DNA of 64,000 nucleotides from Haliscomenobacter sp033763495 (GTDB lineage: Bacteria > Bacteroidota > Bacteroidia > Chitinophagales > Saprospiraceae). This document shows, in pieces, positions 1 to 9,499 of this stretch (its first letter is position 1; the number at the start of each line of letters is the position of its first letter). The notes beneath the pieces are model-generated. The model was not told the origin of the DNA, ran no database searches, and saw nothing but the letters and a program-made list of their open reading frames with translations. The DNA lies in assembly GCF_033763495.1 (NCBI RefSeq), contig NZ_JANRKL010000048.1:1-64000 (forward strand). Direction: 5' to 3'. The translations under genes were made by a program, and so were the position numbers.

Positions 1-170
1 GTAAATCCTGTTGCTACTCATTGGTGCGGATTTTGTATGTTTGCTGTCTTCAAAGATATTTTGTTGGTTAAGCGGCTTAAAATCAAAATCAAAAATTAGT
101 ACAAGTCGGTAAACAACATTATGTTCCAAAAGTTGTTGACAATTAGTCGATTAATAAAATCGAATCTACA

Positions 171-1721
171 ATGCCTAAACAAAAAACAGATGACCTTGTG
201 GCGTTGATCCGCTCCCTTACGCGGGCCGAAAAAAGGCATTTTCGCTTGTTTGTGAAACGCAATCAGTCTTCAGAAGACATTCTGTTTCTGCAACTTTTTG
301 ATTTTTTGGAAAAACGTGGCGAGTATGAAGAGGACGTCATTTTGAAAAAAATTCCCGAAGTAAAAAAGAGCCAACTCTCCAATCTCAAAGCGCATTTATA
401 CAAACAATTGCTGACCAGTTTACGGCTGTTAAGCACCAAAAACGCCAATGACATTCAAATCCGGGAAATGGTCGATTATGCCCGGGTGCTTTACAATAAG
501 GGCTTGTATCGGCAGTCTCTGGACATGTTGGAAAAGGCCAAACTCAGGGCCAAAACAGGCAATTACCATGCACTTGCGCTGGAAATTCTGGAATTTGAAA
601 AACACATCGAAGGTCAATACATCACCCGGAGCATCGAAGGCCGGGCTGATTCCTTAGCTGCCGAAACTTTGGACTTAACCCGCATCATTGAACAAACCCA
701 TGCTTTTTCTAACCTGGCCCTACAGTTGTACGGTTTGTACTTAAAGGTCGGTTACGTCCGAAACGAGAAGGACGCTCAAGACGTTAAGCAGTTTTTTTAT
801 TCCAAATTGCCAAATGCGGATTATAAAAGCCTGGATTTTATGGGCAAGGTGTACTACAACCAGGCCCACATGTGGTACCATCACATGAACCAGGAATTTA
901 CTTCTTGTTACCGATATGCTCAACGTTGGGTTGACTTGTACAAGGAGGAGCCTGAGATGCTGGAGTTGCATACCCCCCTTTACCTCAAGGGCCTGCACAA
1001 CCTGTTGAGTACTTTGTACAACATGTTGCATTACAATCGTTATGCCGAAGTTTTTGAGGATTTGATCCATTTTCCCGAGCGCTTCGATATGGCCGATGAC
1101 AACAACATCGAAGGCCTTTACTATTTGTTCAAATACATCCACGCCATTCAGAAACACTTTATCGAAGGGACCTTTACGGAAGGTATCGCCTTGATTCCCG
1201 AGTTGATGGAGATCATTGAAAGTGATCGCTACAACTGGGATCACCACCGCATTCTGGTGTTTTATTACCGCATTGCCTGCCTGTATTTTGGCAGTGGCGA
1301 CAACGACAACGCCATTACCTACCTCAACCTGATCATCAATCAAAAGAACCCGGATTACCGCGCCGACATCCAGGTTTTTTCACGCATCCTCAATCTGATT
1401 GCCCATTTTGAAATGGGCAATGCCCAACTGGTGGAGTACCAGGTGAAATCGGTTTACCGCTTTTTGTCCAAAATGGAAGACATCGGGGCGGTGCATCGGG
1501 AAGTATTCCGCTTTTTGCGGCGCATTCCGCGCATGCGTGAGCAGGAATTGCGCAACGAGTTCATTTCCTTGCGCGATAAATTGATCAAACTGGAAAACGA
1601 TCCTTTTGAACGTAGACCTTTTATGTACCTCGATATCATCTCTTGGTTGGAGAGTAAGATCGAGGACAAGGATGTGCAGGATGTGATTCGGGAGAAGTTT
1701 GTGGGGCGGAGGCAAAGATAG
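171..1721 (+). CDS. Conserved helical-repeat protein of unknown function
   Basis: A 516-residue protein, almost wholly alpha-helical, with no signal peptide or membrane segment, so probably cytoplasmic. The first 90 residues are basic and helical. From about residue 100 onward paired helices with small/aromatic spacing (for example ALYNKGLYRQSLDMLEKA-like stretches) look like degenerate TPR repeats. I do not recognise a catalytic motif. Proteins of this look are common as hypothetical proteins in Bacteroidota. The ATG at 171 is preceded by an AT-rich leader, and a perfect TAnnTTTG-type -7 box (TATGTTTG) lies at 36-43, though no convincing -33 box sits at the right distance. Transcribed alone, convergent with the serine hydrolase. 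Function not assignable; a protein-interaction scaffold is an inference from the fold only. Confidence 0.8.
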   Translation: MPKQKTDDLVALIRSLTRAEKRHFRLFVKRNQSSEDILFLQLFDFLEKRGEYEEDVILKKIPEVKKSQLSNLKAHLYKQLLTSLRLLSTKNANDIQIREMVDYARVLYNKGLYRQSLDMLEKAKLRAKTGNYHALALEILEFEKHIEGQYITRSIEGRADSLAAETLDLTRIIEQTHAFSNLALQLYGLYLKVGYVRNEKDAQDVKQFFYSKLPNADYKSLDFMGKVYYNQAHMWYHHMNQEFTSCYRYAQRWVDLYKEEPEMLELHTPLYLKGLHNLLSTLYNMLHYNRYAEVFEDLIHFPERFDMADDNNIEGLYYLFKYIHAIQKHFIEGTFTEGIALIPELMEIIESDRYNWDHHRILVFYYRIACLYFGSGDNDNAITYLNLIINQKNPDYRADIQVFSRILNLIAHFEMGNAQLVEYQVKSVYRFLSKMEDIGAVHREVFRFLRRIPRMREQELRNEFISLRDKLIKLENDPFERRPFMYLDIISWLESKIEDKDVQDVIREKFVGRRQR

Positions 1722-1781
1722 ATGGTGGAATTAGTAGCTTCAATTGCTAAAAAACATAACAAGTCTGAATTAATGTATCTC

Positions 1782-2897
1782 CTACCTTTCGGATTTACTT
1801 AACACAGAAATTATTTTATCGAAAAACAGATTAGTGGAATTATCTAAAATGACCATACAGGTTTTGAGTTTGGTATTTCTTACGATAAATGTTCTTGCAC
1901 CTAGCCAGCTACCATTGTGCCACATCCCGAAGGGGGTAATCATCCACCCAAAGCCATAGTTAGCAGTTTTTCCATTTTTTAGGGCAGGTGCTAAAAATGC
2001 CTCTTTAAGGTTTTCGGGACTGATTAGTGGGTTAGCGTACCAGAAACCATCCCAAATTTCCATGTCTGCTACACTGCTATATACTGCACCATCGCCAGCT
2101 ACGCCATCTATGAAACTAGGTTTCAATTCAATAGCTTTATTTCGCCCTATTTCAAAATCCTCTGTCTTATTCTTAAAGCCTGAATCCCGGGATTGCAAAT
2201 TCCAAACCCGGGTGTTGAGCATTCCCATGGGCTCGAAAATTTCCTTTTGCATGTAATCTTCAAATGTTAAACCTGTAACAAGTTCAATTATTCGAGCTAG
2301 AATAATGTAGTTAGTGTTGGAGTACTCGAATCTGCTATTCGGCTCACTAATTGCAGGTTTATTTTCTTTAATTACTAGGTCTATGGCAATTTGGTTACTT
2401 AATACAGGGATCGTTTTTTTATTTTTGTAAGCAAGTTTTATGTATACATCCGAGATGCCAGAGGTTTGATTGAGCAAATGGCGAATACTAACACCATGAT
2501 AAGGGAAATTTGGAATGTATTTCGATACAAGTTCATCATATGCCAGCATTCCCCTCTCTTTAAGCAACATTATTCCAGCAGCGGTGAATTGTTTGGATAC
2601 TGATGCCAATTGGAAAGAGGAATGCTCGTTTAGGGGAACTTCCAGCTTGTGATCCGCATAGCCGTAAGCTTTGCAAAGTAAGGCATTACCATCCTTAGTC
2701 ATTAAGACCGCGCCGTTGAATTTTTTTTCTCGTTGCAACGCTTCAAACCAACTATCAATTAATCGAATTCGGTCTTCTCTTTCAAGCTGAGAATCTAATT
2801 TTAGTTTTGGTACTTTTAAGTAAAAGCCGAAAAAACAGATATAAAAAATGGTGATAAATACAATGATTATGAGTAGAATGAATAGAAATATTTTCAT
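1782..2897 (-). CDS. Membrane-anchored serine hydrolase (beta-lactamase/class C-like family)
   Basis: A 371-residue protein of the penicillin-binding/class C beta-lactamase fold (PF00144 family). An N-terminal hydrophobic segment (residues about 3-26) anchors or exports it. The catalytic signature is visible: SxxK at S99-V-S-K102, YxN at Y192-S-N194, and a late HNG replacing the KTG box. Family members act as D-amino peptidases, esterases or beta-lactamases, and the substrate cannot be read from the sequence. It is downstream of the methyltransferase gene on the same strand with a 12-base gap, so the two are probably co-transcribed. The gene is more AT-rich than its neighbours, which may mark it as a later arrival. 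Confidence 0.85.
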   Translation of the reverse strand: MKIFLFILLIIIVFITIFYICFFGFYLKVPKLKLDSQLEREDRIRLIDSWFEALQREKKFNGAVLMTKDGNALLCKAYGYADHKLEVPLNEHSSFQLASVSKQFTAAGIMLLKERGMLAYDELVSKYIPNFPYHGVSIRHLLNQTSGISDVYIKLAYKNKKTIPVLSNQIAIDLVIKENKPAISEPNSRFEYSNTNYIILARIIELVTGLTFEDYMQKEIFEPMGMLNTRVWNLQSRDSGFKNKTEDFEIGRNKAIELKPSFIDGVAGDGAVYSSVADMEIWDGFWYANPLISPENLKEAFLAPALKNGKTANYGFGWMITPFGMWHNGSWLGARTFIVRNTKLKTCMVILDNSTNLFFDKIISVLSKSER

Positions 2898-2909
2898 TTT
2901 TTGCCACTT

Positions 2910-3761
2910 TTAATTATTTCTCTTCCTCCCAAACAGCCCCAACCTCCAAAACTTCCACTTCCACCTCACCAAACTCAAATGCTGCTCCTCCCGAATGGCA
3001 TCATCAAAAAACAAGACCCCGAGTTGCAACAAATCAATGGACAACTTCACTTGGGGATGCCGCCTCACCTTCTCCCAGCACTGCTCCATCTCCTTCGACC
3101 AATGGATGTCTGCCATTACAATTATCGATTTGGCATGGATTTTGGGTAAAGCCCACTCGAAGTATTGCTCAGCCCTCCCTGCACGGTGATCCCCATCGAT
3201 GAACAAAAAATCCAATTGGGCTATTTCATTGAGGACTTCGGGGAAGGTATTTTGAAAATCCCCCAAAAGGAGGGAAATATTCGAAAATTCGAGTCTTTGG
3301 AAGTTCATTTGGGCTACTTCTGCAATATCCGGGCAACCTTCCAACGTTGTGACCTGTCCATTAGGTGCCGCAGCGGCAAGGTACATGGTGGATATGCCCA
3401 AAGAGCTACCTAGTTCAACGATCCGTTTGGGCTTGTAATGAGCCACCAGACGGAACAGTTGTTGCCCAGTTGTTTCTGATACGGCACTGTAGCGCAAAAT
3501 GTTGCGCACACTGCGTACTTTGGAGCGGTTGGCTTTGGAACCAGCGCCCAGATCGACAATTTCTATCGGGTAGTTGTTGCGATTGAGGCGGGCACGCATG
3601 CGCTCAATGAAAGGAAAAGCGTAAAAAACGCGCTCATCTTCCACAATATATTCCACAAAGTCGGCAACAAAAGGCGAATGAACATCGTATTTAGTAGCGG
3701 CTTGGAAGTAAAAGCGCAAGCAACGAAAGCAGAACCGCAGGTAAAAGAGGAATAACATCAT
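2910..3761 (-). CDS. Class I SAM-dependent methyltransferase
   Basis: A 283-residue protein with a Rossmann-type methyltransferase domain. Motif I is seen as VELGSSLGIS around residue 115, followed by the acidic strand end TTLEG and the LDFLFIDGDH motif typical of the O-methyltransferase-like Methyltransf_24 group. The first 30 residues are hydrophobic and basic and could lie on the membrane surface. The C terminus is rich in W, R and K. Its substrate is unknown. It is the first gene of a probable two-gene unit with the serine hydrolase and is divergent from the subtilase gene. Family assignment is firm; the role is not. Confidence 0.85.
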   Translation of the reverse strand: MMLFLFYLRFCFRCLRFYFQAATKYDVHSPFVADFVEYIVEDERVFYAFPFIERMRARLNRNNYPIEIVDLGAGSKANRSKVRSVRNILRYSAVSETTGQQLFRLVAHYKPKRIVELGSSLGISTMYLAAAAPNGQVTTLEGCPDIAEVAQMNFQRLEFSNISLLLGDFQNTFPEVLNEIAQLDFLFIDGDHRAGRAEQYFEWALPKIHAKSIIVMADIHWSKEMEQCWEKVRRHPQVKLSIDLLQLGVLFFDDAIREEQHLSLVRWKWKFWRLGLFGRKRNN

Positions 3762-3802
3762 GCAAATTCAGTTCAATGCGAAAGATATAATTTGCTTTGG
3801 TC

Positions 3803-3832
3803 TTTGAATACCTTGCGGATGGTCTATTTTTG
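3803..3832 (+). promoter_or_regulatory. Bacteroidota-type promoter of the subtilase gene
   Basis: TTTG at 3803-3806 is followed after 18 bases by TATTTTTG at 3825-3832, a full match to the TAnnTTTG -7 box. Transcription would begin near 3839, leaving a leader of about 27 bases before the ATG at 3866. This supports the ATG over an upstream TTG at 3797, which would lie inside the promoter. Confidence 0.6.
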
Positions 3833-3865
3833 TTTTTATTCTATTTTGATCAAATAAACCTTGAA

Positions 3866-5527
3866 ATGAAGCGCAAATTTTGCACAATTGTAGCATTCCT
3901 GATTGGAATGATGGCTAGCAACTTGATGGCTCAAGCGCCACAAAACTGGTTCCACTTGGATCCCTCAAAAGACGGTGTGCCCGGTTTGGCCACCGAATCA
4001 ATCTACAAACGTTTGCCCAAAAACAAAAAAGGCAAGCCAGTGATTGTAGCCGTACTTGACTCAGGTGTAGACTACAAGCACGAGGATTTGAAGGACGTGA
4101 TGTGGGTAAATGAAGACGAAATCCCCAACAATGGCATCGATGACGATAAAAATGGCTATATCGACGACATCCATGGCTGGAGTTTCCTGGGCAATGCCAA
4201 AGGAGAAAACGTGGTACACGACAACCTCGAAGTAACCCGTCTTTACGCCACCCTGAAAAAGAAATTCGAAGGGAAAGACCCGGCCACTTTGAGCAAAACG
4301 GATAAAGCAGAATACGCCAAATACGAAGAATACAAAGCGGTGGTAGAAAAAGGTCGGCAAGGTGCGGAAGGCAACCTCAAGCAGCTTACCATGGTCAAAG
4401 ATATGTATGACCAGTTGGTAAAAGGTTTGGGAACCGATAATCCATCCTTAAACGACCTGAAGAAGTTCAAAACTACCGACCAACGCCTGAATGGCATCAA
4501 AGGTATTTTTATCCAAGGTATTGAAGCTGGTGAAACTTTCAAAAGTATGGCTGGCCAAATCCTGGAGACCTACGATCACTACTACAGCCAGTTGAATTAC
4601 AACTACAACCCGGATTACGATCCTCGCAAGATTGTAGGCGACAATTATGCCGACCTCAACGAGCGTTTTTATGGAAACAACGATGTCAAGGGCCCCGATT
4701 CCAAGCACGGGACTCACGTAGCAGGGATCATTGGCGCCAAACGTGGAAATAACATCGGCATGGACGGTGTAGCTGACAACGTCCGCATCATGTCGGTTCG
4801 TACAGTACCTGATGGTGACGAGCGCGACAAAGACGTAGCCAATGCCATCAGGTATGCTGTAGACAATGGTGCCACTGTGATCAACATGAGCTTTGGCAAG
4901 GGCTATTCTCCCAACAAGCCAGCAGTTGACGCAGCAGTTAAATACGCGATGGAAAAAGACGTACTGCTCATCCACGCAGCGGGTAATGATGGTAAGAACC
5001 TGGATTTGACCAACAATTACCCGAATGACCATTTTGAGAAAAAAGGCAAACCTGGCAAAAAATCCGCAACCAACTGGGTTGAGGTAGGTGCCTTGAATGC
5101 GGACATGGGGGAAAACATGGCGGCAGAGTTTTCCAACTACAACCCCGAATATGTAGATGTATTTGCACCTGGTGCAGAAATTTATGCTACTACTCCCGAA
5201 AATACCTACGAAAACCTACAGGGCACCAGTATGGCAGCTCCGATGGTAGCAGGGGTTGCGGCGATCCTTCGCTCTTATTTCCCAGACCTCACCGCGGATC
5301 AGGTGAAAGAGGTGTTGATCGCATCTTCGGTCAAACAAAACCGCAAGGTGATCAAGCCAGGCACCGAGGATGAAAAGGTAGATTTCAGCACCCTCAGCAA
5401 AAGTGGCGGCATCGTCAACGTTGAAAAAGCCGTAGAATTGGCCACCAAAACAGTGGGCAAAAAGAAAGGTGTTCAGCGCGTTTTGGGAGCAGGAGATTTG
5501 GCTCCAGCAGCGAAGGCGATTCCATAG
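3866..5527 (+). CDS. Secreted S8 family (subtilisin-like) serine protease
   Basis: A 553-residue subtilase with a Sec signal peptide ending near MAQA (residue 24). The catalytic triad is visible: D65 in AVLDSGVD, H281 in SKHGTHVAG and S455 in GTSMAAP, with the oxyanion-hole Asn in HAAGND. The Asp-His distance is about 216 residues, against roughly 30 in classical subtilisin. The extra segment (about residues 95-265) is charged and helical, rich in K, E and Y, and probably forms an inserted domain over the active site. No C-terminal type IX sorting domain is seen. The ATG at 3866 is chosen because it starts the signal peptide and follows a good promoter. Monocistronic, ending in a large hairpin. 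It probably degrades extracellular or periplasmic protein. Confidence 0.92.
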   Translation: MKRKFCTIVAFLIGMMASNLMAQAPQNWFHLDPSKDGVPGLATESIYKRLPKNKKGKPVIVAVLDSGVDYKHEDLKDVMWVNEDEIPNNGIDDDKNGYIDDIHGWSFLGNAKGENVVHDNLEVTRLYATLKKKFEGKDPATLSKTDKAEYAKYEEYKAVVEKGRQGAEGNLKQLTMVKDMYDQLVKGLGTDNPSLNDLKKFKTTDQRLNGIKGIFIQGIEAGETFKSMAGQILETYDHYYSQLNYNYNPDYDPRKIVGDNYADLNERFYGNNDVKGPDSKHGTHVAGIIGAKRGNNIGMDGVADNVRIMSVRTVPDGDERDKDVANAIRYAVDNGATVINMSFGKGYSPNKPAVDAAVKYAMEKDVLLIHAAGNDGKNLDLTNNYPNDHFEKKGKPGKKSATNWVEVGALNADMGENMAAEFSNYNPEYVDVFAPGAEIYATTPENTYENLQGTSMAAPMVAGVAAILRSYFPDLTADQVKEVLIASSVKQNRKVIKPGTEDEKVDFSTLSKSGGIVNVEKAVELATKTVGKKKGVQRVLGAGDLAPAAKAIP

Positions 5528-5531
5528 TGGA

Positions 5532-5614
5532 GTGATGAATGATGAGTGATGAATTGCTTCCGCAGCGACATTAATCAATGTTGCGGAAGCAATTCATCAC
5601 TCATCATTCATCAC
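5532..5614. repeat. Long perfect hairpin of ATGA-like microrepeats between convergent genes
   Basis: The 33-base arm at 5532-5564 is perfectly complementary to 5582-5614. The 17-base loop itself contains ACATT/AATGT. The outer part of each arm is made of GTGATGAAT/GATGA microrepeats and the inner part is GAATTGCTTCCGCA. The right arm overlaps the last codon and stop of the DUF3857 gene (TGA at 5611-5613). It can act as a bidirectional terminator, but it has no U-tract and its perfect arms suggest a recent inverted-repeat insertion. A relative lies at 56205-56286. Confidence 0.9.
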
Positions 5615-7518
5615 TTATCGCTAATGAGCACCATCTTCGTCCCATCCCACTTCGCTACCTCCCGGTAAAAATTGCTAAAGGCAGAATATTCAGTAGCAGG
5701 GAGGTCAACTGCTTCGATTTGTAAGCGGCGTTTGACCAGAATTTTTTCACCGACCTGCTGCACCTTCACTTCATATTGACCGAAAGGACTTTCCAGTTTT
5801 TTGTCTGAAAAAGGCAAACTTTCTACTTTGTAACCTGCTGGTAGCGCAAAACTCAGCTCTGATTCCTGCACATATGCTTTGCGATTGACCACTCTTTGCA
5901 GCCGATTTTCGGATTTAGCGGGTGCTTTGGTCAATGGGTTAAGCGGGTTGAAGGGGATGAACCACCTTTTACCCGAACGGCTACCCATTCGGCTGAGCGC
6001 AGCTTTGAAAGAAAGGGAAGCCTCCGCGCGGTCTTTTTGAAAATTGACCTGTAGGCTGTCCAGTGATTCGACGGCCAAATGGAGGTTTTCTTCCAACCAT
6101 TCCTTGCGCTCTTTGGCCGCCAAACTTTCCTTTATGGAACGATATAGCTCGTGGTTGGCACCATAAAAATCAGCCTTGGCACTATTTTCAACTTTTCCCT
6201 CTGAGTCAATCCGAAATTCCGCCTGCCAATACTCCCGGTTGTCCTTACTGCCCAAAACGGGGGTACGCAGCAATTGACCACCTTCTTCATTGAGCAACAA
6301 TACCTGACGGTCAGCGTTGCTCTCGCCCAAATAGTTGATGGGATAATTTGTCGAGGTGCATTCCAGCCAGATTTTTTCGGCAGGAACGTACAACACTACA
6401 TGGTTGAATCCGGGATCGTTGACAAAGTTGTCGTCGAACACCCGGGGAGCATCATCCGTATTTTGGATGGCAACCGGGTAAGCTCGAATGTTTGCATAAT
6501 TCAACAGTGCTTTCATGAAGTTGGTCAAGGCCTTGCAATCGCCATATTTGTTGCGGTGGACGTATTCTGCCGTAAAGGGCTGCCAGCCACCAATTCCCAA
6601 TTGTACACTCACGTAGCGCGTTTTGCCTTGCATGTAGCGGTACAAACGTTCGATTTTTTCAACGTTGTTTTTTGCCCCTTGTAAAACCGTATTCAATTCA
6701 CTTTTTAATTCTCCAGGTAGTTCATCCCGACCTCGATACAGGGAAGCCATAAAGCGCCCAAATTCTTTCCAATTGCTCATGCTGCCCGCATAACCTGCAA
6801 TCTGGAAGCTGTTGATGGCCAATTGTACCTGAGGCAACACCTGCTCGTAATGTGGAGAATACGGTTCTTCCTTAACTGCTTTCAAATGTCGGACTTTCCA
6901 TACATACTGCTGGTAACCATCTTTGAGGGTACTTACCTCGGGTTTGAGCTGGATGTTTACGCTGCGGTGATGCAACTGAGTGTTTAACGGCACTTCCACA
7001 CTCAATTCGCCTAATTCCATGGCAGTGCCATAGCGTTGAATGTCCCAGTCTGGTAACAGCGCGAGGGCAATTCCTTTTAATTTTTGTTCGTATTCCCACT
7101 CTACCGTAAAAGGAAAATCCGTATGATTGAGGCTCAATACCTTGACCCGGCTGTCCTGATAAATGGAAAACCCATCAACCGCTGCGTAATCTTCAAATTC
7201 TTCTTTTTTTATTTTGCGCAACAGAAGCCCATTTTTATCGTACAAATTGGCCCTGAGTTCTGAAATGGGTGTTTCAGGGTCATAGCCAATGTAGATGGTG
7301 TTGGCGGTACTGTTGTTGTTCAGAACGGTTACCACTTTGCGGTAGGAATAGCTCCCTTCGGTGGTTGAATTGAGCCGGATTTTGATCCTTTCCACCCGTA
7401 CAATCTCCTTGGCGTTGGGAAGTAGGGAGTCGATGGGTTTGGGGGCCAAATCGATTTGGGCATGCAACAAGGGCGGCCAAAGGAGCAGCAGCAAAAGGCT
7501 TATGGTTTGGAATTTCAT
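5611..7518 (-). CDS. Secreted DUF3857/transglutaminase-fold protein (intact Cys)
   Basis: A 635-residue exported protein. The signal peptide begins at the Met encoded at 7518 (hydrophobic run, cleavage near LLHA-Q), and an earlier in-frame Met would precede it with a charged tail. The N-terminal half is the beta-rich DUF3857 domain, the middle is a transglutaminase-like core with the nucleophile Cys in KYGDCKALTNF and a downstream His in FNHVVLYV, and the C-terminal domain is beta-rich. Members occur widely in Bacteroidota envelopes, often in tandem; whether they are peptidases, cross-linkers or binding proteins is unclear. It lies 4 bases downstream of the paralogue at 7523-9499, so the two are surely one operon. 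The last codon lies in the hairpin at 5532-5614. Confidence 0.87.
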   Translation of the reverse strand: MKFQTISLLLLLLWPPLLHAQIDLAPKPIDSLLPNAKEIVRVERIKIRLNSTTEGSYSYRKVVTVLNNNSTANTIYIGYDPETPISELRANLYDKNGLLLRKIKKEEFEDYAAVDGFSIYQDSRVKVLSLNHTDFPFTVEWEYEQKLKGIALALLPDWDIQRYGTAMELGELSVEVPLNTQLHHRSVNIQLKPEVSTLKDGYQQYVWKVRHLKAVKEEPYSPHYEQVLPQVQLAINSFQIAGYAGSMSNWKEFGRFMASLYRGRDELPGELKSELNTVLQGAKNNVEKIERLYRYMQGKTRYVSVQLGIGGWQPFTAEYVHRNKYGDCKALTNFMKALLNYANIRAYPVAIQNTDDAPRVFDDNFVNDPGFNHVVLYVPAEKIWLECTSTNYPINYLGESNADRQVLLLNEEGGQLLRTPVLGSKDNREYWQAEFRIDSEGKVENSAKADFYGANHELYRSIKESLAAKERKEWLEENLHLAVESLDSLQVNFQKDRAEASLSFKAALSRMGSRSGKRWFIPFNPLNPLTKAPAKSENRLQRVVNRKAYVQESELSFALPAGYKVESLPFSDKKLESPFGQYEVKVQQVGEKILVKRRLQIEAVDLPATEYSAFSNFYREVAKWDGTKMVLISDK

Positions 7519-7522
7519 GGGA

Positions 7523-9499
7523 TTAATTTTTTTTGAGCACCAGTTGTTCTTGCTGCTTTTCAATGATCAGATCAAAGAATTTTTTGATGACAGAATATTC
7601 TTCAGCCTCGAAATGCACCTGGTTGATTTGAATGGTACTGTTGATTTGGAATGTGCGGGAGGTTCCGGCCAATTTGCTGACCAAAAAGGTGAATTTTCCA
7701 CCATTTTGGGGCAAGGTTAAGCTGACTTGTTCTGGCATTTGTTCCACCACATAGCCTTCTGGGATAGTCAGGTTGAGTACATAGCGGTGGGACAAAGGGT
7801 AGGGGATGTCGACCGGGTATTCCCGGATTGTTTGTTTAAAAGGATTTTCATCAAACGCTGGATGTAAAACCGGATTGATGTAAATAAAATCGCCGTTGAC
7901 TGTACCGCCTTCCGGGATTTGGACTTTGGCATTGTAGGACAGGGTTTTGTAAATGTCATCCAGGTTTTTGATGGTCACCGAATCATATTCTATATTGGTC
8001 AGTGTGGCCGACACATCCTCGTCTTCATTCTCCTCGGGGGCTTCATTGCTGCTTTGTGGATCGTCTTTTTTGGTCAATTCCTCCCGCACTTCTAGCGCTG
8101 CGTAACCGTCGTAGGCAGAAACAATTTTTCCTACCGCTTTACCTTCTTCGTTTAAGGTGATGTTGAACATCCGGGTTGAACTGGAACGCCCAGGAACAAT
8201 GTCCAACCATTCTGGTTTTTCAGCGTCGACAATCCAGCCTTTTTTGTTGAGTGCTCTTACTGCGGGCAGGCCCATTGGACGTTGACGGTTGGTAGCATCC
8301 AACAACTGGATTTTATCATTGTGTTTGAGGTAAGCCAACACATAATTGAATTGGCTACGAATGGGGTACAATTCAATCGGCTGACCATGCTCGCGGGTGC
8401 TGACCAAGAGGGGTTTTGCATCAAAACCAAATGCTTTAAGCAGTGCAATGAGCATCAGGTTCACCCCGGCAGCATCCCCTTTTTTGAGTTCAAAAACTTT
8501 ATTCAAAGGTTCAGTTTGGTAAATGCCGTTGGTTCCATCCCATTTGATGTTGTCCATCACAAAGTGGTAAATGGTTTTGAGTTTTTCTTCGGGCGTTTTG
8601 GCGTTTGCTACCAAAGGAGCAACTTTGTCGTAGGCGTCGTCGAAATTGGCTTTGCGATCGATCCTTTTGCCAAAACTTTCATCTTCCAGGAGCTGTTTGG
8701 CTACGGTTGGCCAATCACTCAGGTAGGGTTGCCTGATTCCATTCTGCACCGTACCACTGATTTGGAAAATGACATGAGCGGTATAATCGGTCATGGTGGT
8801 GATATAGGCTTCCTCTTTTAATGCTGGTGCATCATTGACGGCAAGGATGTATTTGCGGTTCCGAATACCAATTCCACTTTCTAGCGATTGCTCGTTGCGA
8901 TCGAGTTCACGCCCCCGGGAAATGATCACGAATTCCAAAAATTCAGGGATGTTCAGCACATATTCGCTCAATTTTACCGGGATATCAGTTTGAAAATACC
9001 AGGTAGGTATCCGCGACCAGTCCTTGGTTTGCAGGACGTAGGAGTACTCGATGACACTGCCTACCTGAATTTCCGGGAAAGTAAATTTTTTGGTGGTATA
9101 ACCTTCGGCGGTTTTTTCTTCAAAGAAATCTTTTTTTTCAATGCTGCGCTTGCTGCCATCTGGATTAAAAATTTGGGCTTTGAGCTGAATGATATCCTGA
9201 TAACGATCTTTGTTGTAATAAGGGATTTCGATGTCGCCTTCACTAAACCCATTGCGTTTCAAAATTTTGATGCGGCGGTGCACATTCAATTCGGTCAACT
9301 GATCGGGAGCTCGTAAGTCGTAGCTGAAATAACCAATATCGGCCAGTACCAATGCCGCAGCAGATGTATCCAGGGCGTAAGTGGTCATTTTTAACTCTTC
9401 ATCCGGAATTTTTCCCCATTTGATGGAGGTTTCTTGTGCTGGTAGGTTCAAGTACATTACAGTGGCTGTTAAAGCCAGCAATGAGATTTTTAAGTTCAT
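7523..9499 (-). CDS. Secreted DUF3857/transglutaminase-fold paralogue lacking the catalytic Cys
   Basis: A 658-residue exported protein (signal peptide at residues 1-21, cleavage near LPAQE). It has the same DUF3857 plus transglutaminase-fold plan as the next gene. At the position of the catalytic Cys (GDCKAL in the paralogue) it reads KKGDAAGVNLML, so the nucleophile is Ala and classic transglutaminase chemistry is not possible. An acidic linker (EAPEENEDEDVSA) lies near residue 500. Inactive-site members are known in this family and may bind or present peptides. It is the promoter-proximal gene of a two-gene operon, and the pairing of one intact and one degenerate copy suggests a heteromeric complex, which is an inference. 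Confidence 0.87.
   Translation of the reverse strand: MNLKISLLALTATVMYLNLPAQETSIKWGKIPDEELKMTTYALDTSAAALVLADIGYFSYDLRAPDQLTELNVHRRIKILKRNGFSEGDIEIPYYNKDRYQDIIQLKAQIFNPDGSKRSIEKKDFFEEKTAEGYTTKKFTFPEIQVGSVIEYSYVLQTKDWSRIPTWYFQTDIPVKLSEYVLNIPEFLEFVIISRGRELDRNEQSLESGIGIRNRKYILAVNDAPALKEEAYITTMTDYTAHVIFQISGTVQNGIRQPYLSDWPTVAKQLLEDESFGKRIDRKANFDDAYDKVAPLVANAKTPEEKLKTIYHFVMDNIKWDGTNGIYQTEPLNKVFELKKGDAAGVNLMLIALLKAFGFDAKPLLVSTREHGQPIELYPIRSQFNYVLAYLKHNDKIQLLDATNRQRPMGLPAVRALNKKGWIVDAEKPEWLDIVPGRSSSTRMFNITLNEEGKAVGKIVSAYDGYAALEVREELTKKDDPQSSNEAPEENEDEDVSATLTNIEYDSVTIKNLDDIYKTLSYNAKVQIPEGGTVNGDFIYINPVLHPAFDENPFKQTIREYPVDIPYPLSHRYVLNLTIPEGYVVEQMPEQVSLTLPQNGGKFTFLVSKLAGTSRTFQINSTIQINQVHFEAEEYSVIKKFFDLIIEKQQEQLVLKKN

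Noticed and set aside
136..141. TTGACA upstream of the first gene as a sigma-70 -35 box
   Set aside because: Bacteroidota use a different promoter consensus and no matching -10 box lies at the right distance.
741..1343. A 200-codon frame on the minus strand inside the first gene
   Set aside because: Val/Ile/His-rich shadow of the helical-repeat gene without a plausible fold.
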